Positions 5,805 through 6,713 of a stretch of 6,713 nucleotides of DNA are shown here, piece by piece (the first letter of the stretch is position 1; each line of letters starts with the position of its first letter). The notes beneath the pieces are model-generated. The model did not search any database, had not been told where the DNA came from, and saw only the letters and a program-made list of their open reading frames with translations. The position numbers and the translations under genes were made by a program. The stretch is taken from positions 1 to 6,713 of the forward strand of contig JACQHN010000254.1 of NCBI GenBank assembly GCA_016199015.1, in the 5' to 3' direction. This DNA comes from Nitrospira defluvii. Lineage in GTDB: Bacteria; Nitrospirota; Nitrospiria; Nitrospirales; Nitrospiraceae.

Positions 5805-6277
5805 CGCAGCCTCCTGGCGCAGATACAGGTGGTTTTTGATATGCAGATCCGCGTGGCGCGGGGCCAAGCCTGCCGGACGGTTTCGCCGGCATACCATTCC
5901 CGCTCGGCGGGGTCGGAGACCTTGGTGAGGAGCGTGACGATGTGGAACCAGGGCAATTGGGCAGCAGACTGCTGCCCAATTTGTAGATCGGGGCACATTT
6001 TGGCAAAAAAGCCCATGTATTTGAGGTTGCGACTGGAAAAGCCCTTCATGTCCGGGAACGCGGCTCGAAGATCGGAGGAGATCCGGTCAATGACTTTGGC
6101 TCCCCAGCCTTGTCGGCTTTGGCGCTCCAGAATATCGCGACCGATGTCGTGATAGAGGCGGATCTGTTCTTCATTGGCAGAGAGGAGCGCCCGCTGCCGA
6201 GCACCGCTGATCCGCTGTTTCAGACTGACGAGCCAGTCGGCGTAGTCTTCGGGAAGCGCGAGAAGGTTTTTGCTCAC
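5801..6277 (-). CDS. DUF1016 N-terminal domain half (upstream of frameshift)
   Basis: The N-terminal part of the same DUF1016-family protein. Family blocks are clear: DIGRDILERQ (44-53), GWGAKVIDRISSDLRAAFP (57-75), GFSSRNLKYMGFFAKMCPD (79-97), AAQLPWFHIVTLLTKV (105-120) and EREWYAGETVRQAW (125-138). After about residue 140 the frame leaves the family sequence, and residues 141-158 are out-of-frame filler before TGA at 5801. The matching continuation (ADLHIKNHLYLRQ...) is in the next frame; spacing to the family fits loss of one base. The GTG start at 6277 overlaps the hsdM stop as GTGA. In the family this region precedes the nuclease domain and may bind DNA or partners. If the shift is real, the gene is either broken or split in two. 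Confidence 0.75.
   Translation of the reverse strand: MSKNLLALPEDYADWLVSLKQRISGARQRALLSANEEQIRLYHDIGRDILERQSRQGWGAKVIDRISSDLRAAFPDMKGFSSRNLKYMGFFAKMCPDLQIGQQSAAQLPWFHIVTLLTKVSDPAEREWYAGETVRQAWPRATRICISKTTCICARRLR
5810..5815 (-). promoter_or_regulatory. Perfect Shine-Dalgarno before the internal GTG of the DUF1016 gene
   Basis: AGGAGG on the minus strand lies 5 nt before GTG at 5804-5802. The stop of the upstream half overlaps this GTG as GTGA. It could allow restart on the nuclease half. Since the bases also encode QEAAV in the intact family frame, coincidence is possible. Confidence 0.45.
5850..5863 (-). other. Frameshift site splitting the DUF1016 gene
   Basis: Between the codon for the conserved W (5864-5866) and the codon for D of ADLHIK there are 14 nt where the family spacing calls for 15, so one base appears missing. 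The stretch includes CCCC on the coding strand, a place where base-calling errors or slippage are likely. Confidence 0.7.
5955..5981. repeat. Perfect 13-bp inverted repeat with a single-base centre
   Basis: AATTGGGCAGCAG at 5955-5967 is followed by A at 5968 and its exact reverse complement at 5969-5981. It lies inside the N-terminal half of the DUF1016 gene and encodes QIGQQSAAQL. It could form a hairpin or cruciform. Confidence 0.9.
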
Positions 6278-6713
6278 GGTGTGAACCCCATCCTTTCAAG
6301 GTGGTGGTTCACCTTGGCCTCCAGCTCGGCCACGCGACTGACCATCTGCGGCAGCGGACTCTCGTAACGTTCGGCCAGTTCCTTCACGCGTTGGGTGAGA
6401 GCCTGGCTGATGCGGTCCATCTCGCCGTGGATGGCGGCATCGAGGGCAGCCAGCCATTTGTCGTCTACGACCAGCATTTTGATCTCACTCTCGGTAAGCT
6501 GGGGGTATTTCGCATAGGCCAGCGCATCGAGTTTGGCCTCGTCTTCCTTCAGTGTGCGTTTGAGGTCCGCCTCCTGGTTGGCGAGCTTCAACCACTCATT
6601 GAGCACGGCGGATTCGTCCTTGGCCTCCTTGTCGCCTTGGATCTCTTTCAGCCGGGCAGCAACGGTCACCTTGTTCACCTTGTCGAGCTCGGAGAAGGCG
6701 CCTTCGTCGCCGC
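6274..6713 (-). CDS. hsdM: Type I DNA methyltransferase subunit M, C-terminal part (partial)
   Basis: The last 145 codons of HsdM, the adenine-methylating subunit of the type I complex. The gene continues beyond the right edge, so the SAM-binding and NPPF/NPPY-type catalytic motifs are not in the window. The frame is open to the edge; a GTG at 6678 is an internal valine, not a start. The visible part is the family's C-terminal helical region: LKEIQGDKEA, DLKRTLKEDEAKLDALAYAKYP, LTESEIKMLVVDDKW, then AAIHGEMDRISQALTQRVKELAERYE and a final VNHHLERMGF. This tail normally docks onto HsdS. Its stop overlaps the GTG start of the DUF1016 gene. Its last ~55 residues are repeated in the mini-gene at 5030-5233. 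Confidence 0.95.
   Translation of the reverse strand, partial: GDEGAFSELDKVNKVTVAARLKEIQGDKEAKDESAVLNEWLKLANQEADLKRTLKEDEAKLDALAYAKYPQLTESEIKMLVVDDKWLAALDAAIHGEMDRISQALTQRVKELAERYESPLPQMVSRVAELEAKVNHHLERMGFTP

Noticed and set aside
5226..5996. Nuclease half starting at the GTG at 5996
   Set aside because: Before the frameshift site (5850-5863) the family residues are in the other frame, so the extra N-terminal sequence is a shadow.
6274..6678. A separate short gene starting at the GTG at 6678
   Set aside because: The frame continues upstream to the window edge with HsdM-like sequence, so this is the 3' part of hsdM.
1..6713. CRISPR array, tRNA, insertion sequence or integrase att site
   Set aside because: No spaced repeats, tRNA-like fold, transposase or terminal inverted repeats were seen; the only direct repeats are copies of hsd gene ends and the short GEKL units.

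Overview
The whole window is read on the minus strand, and the long plus-strand reading frames are antisense shadows. It holds most of one type I restriction-modification operon. In transcription order (right to left) it contains: the 3' end of hsdM (runs off the right edge), a DUF1016/YhcG-type PD-(D/E)XK nuclease gene split by a frameshift, a 67-codon mini-gene copying the HsdM C-terminus, hsdS, an AlbA_2 + GHKL-ATPase gene, an 89-codon chimera of HsdR N-terminus and HsdS C-terminus, a DUF4062 + GHKL-ATPase gene, a possible 23-codon mini-cistron, and the 5' third or less of hsdR with its nuclease motif (runs off the left edge). Composition is moderately GC-rich with GTG as well as ATG starts and GGAGG-like ribosome sites. 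This suggests a Gram-negative, proteobacteria-like genome, but nothing here fixes the taxon.

The striking feature is the architecture. Every accessory ('cargo') gene sits at a boundary between core hsd genes, and beside it lies a copied terminal piece of a core gene. After the DUF1016 cargo there is a second copy of the HsdM tail. Between the two ATPase cargos there is an in-frame fusion of the HsdR start to the HsdS end. The simplest reading is that two or more related type I loci, each with its own cargo, were merged by deletions or recombination within hsd genes. The scars were kept as small, in-frame, translationally coupled cistrons. Every junction is an overlap of 4 to 10 nt, including both ends of the 23-codon ORF, and several downstream starts draw their ribosome site from inside the copied hsd tail.

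Functionally, HsdM, HsdS and HsdR form the methylating and restricting complex, with HsdS choosing a bipartite site through two unrelated recognition domains. The two cargo proteins between hsdS and hsdR share the same GHKL-like core but carry different N-terminal domains: AlbA_2 (nucleic-acid binding type) in one, DUF4062 in the other. They look like paralogous sensor or regulatory modules with swapped N-termini. The DUF1016 protein is a predicted nuclease often found near such systems. Whether these cargos are regulators or separate defence effectors cannot be decided from sequence alone.

I see no tRNA, rRNA, CRISPR array, insertion sequence, promoter or terminator, and there is no gene-free stretch over 300 bases.
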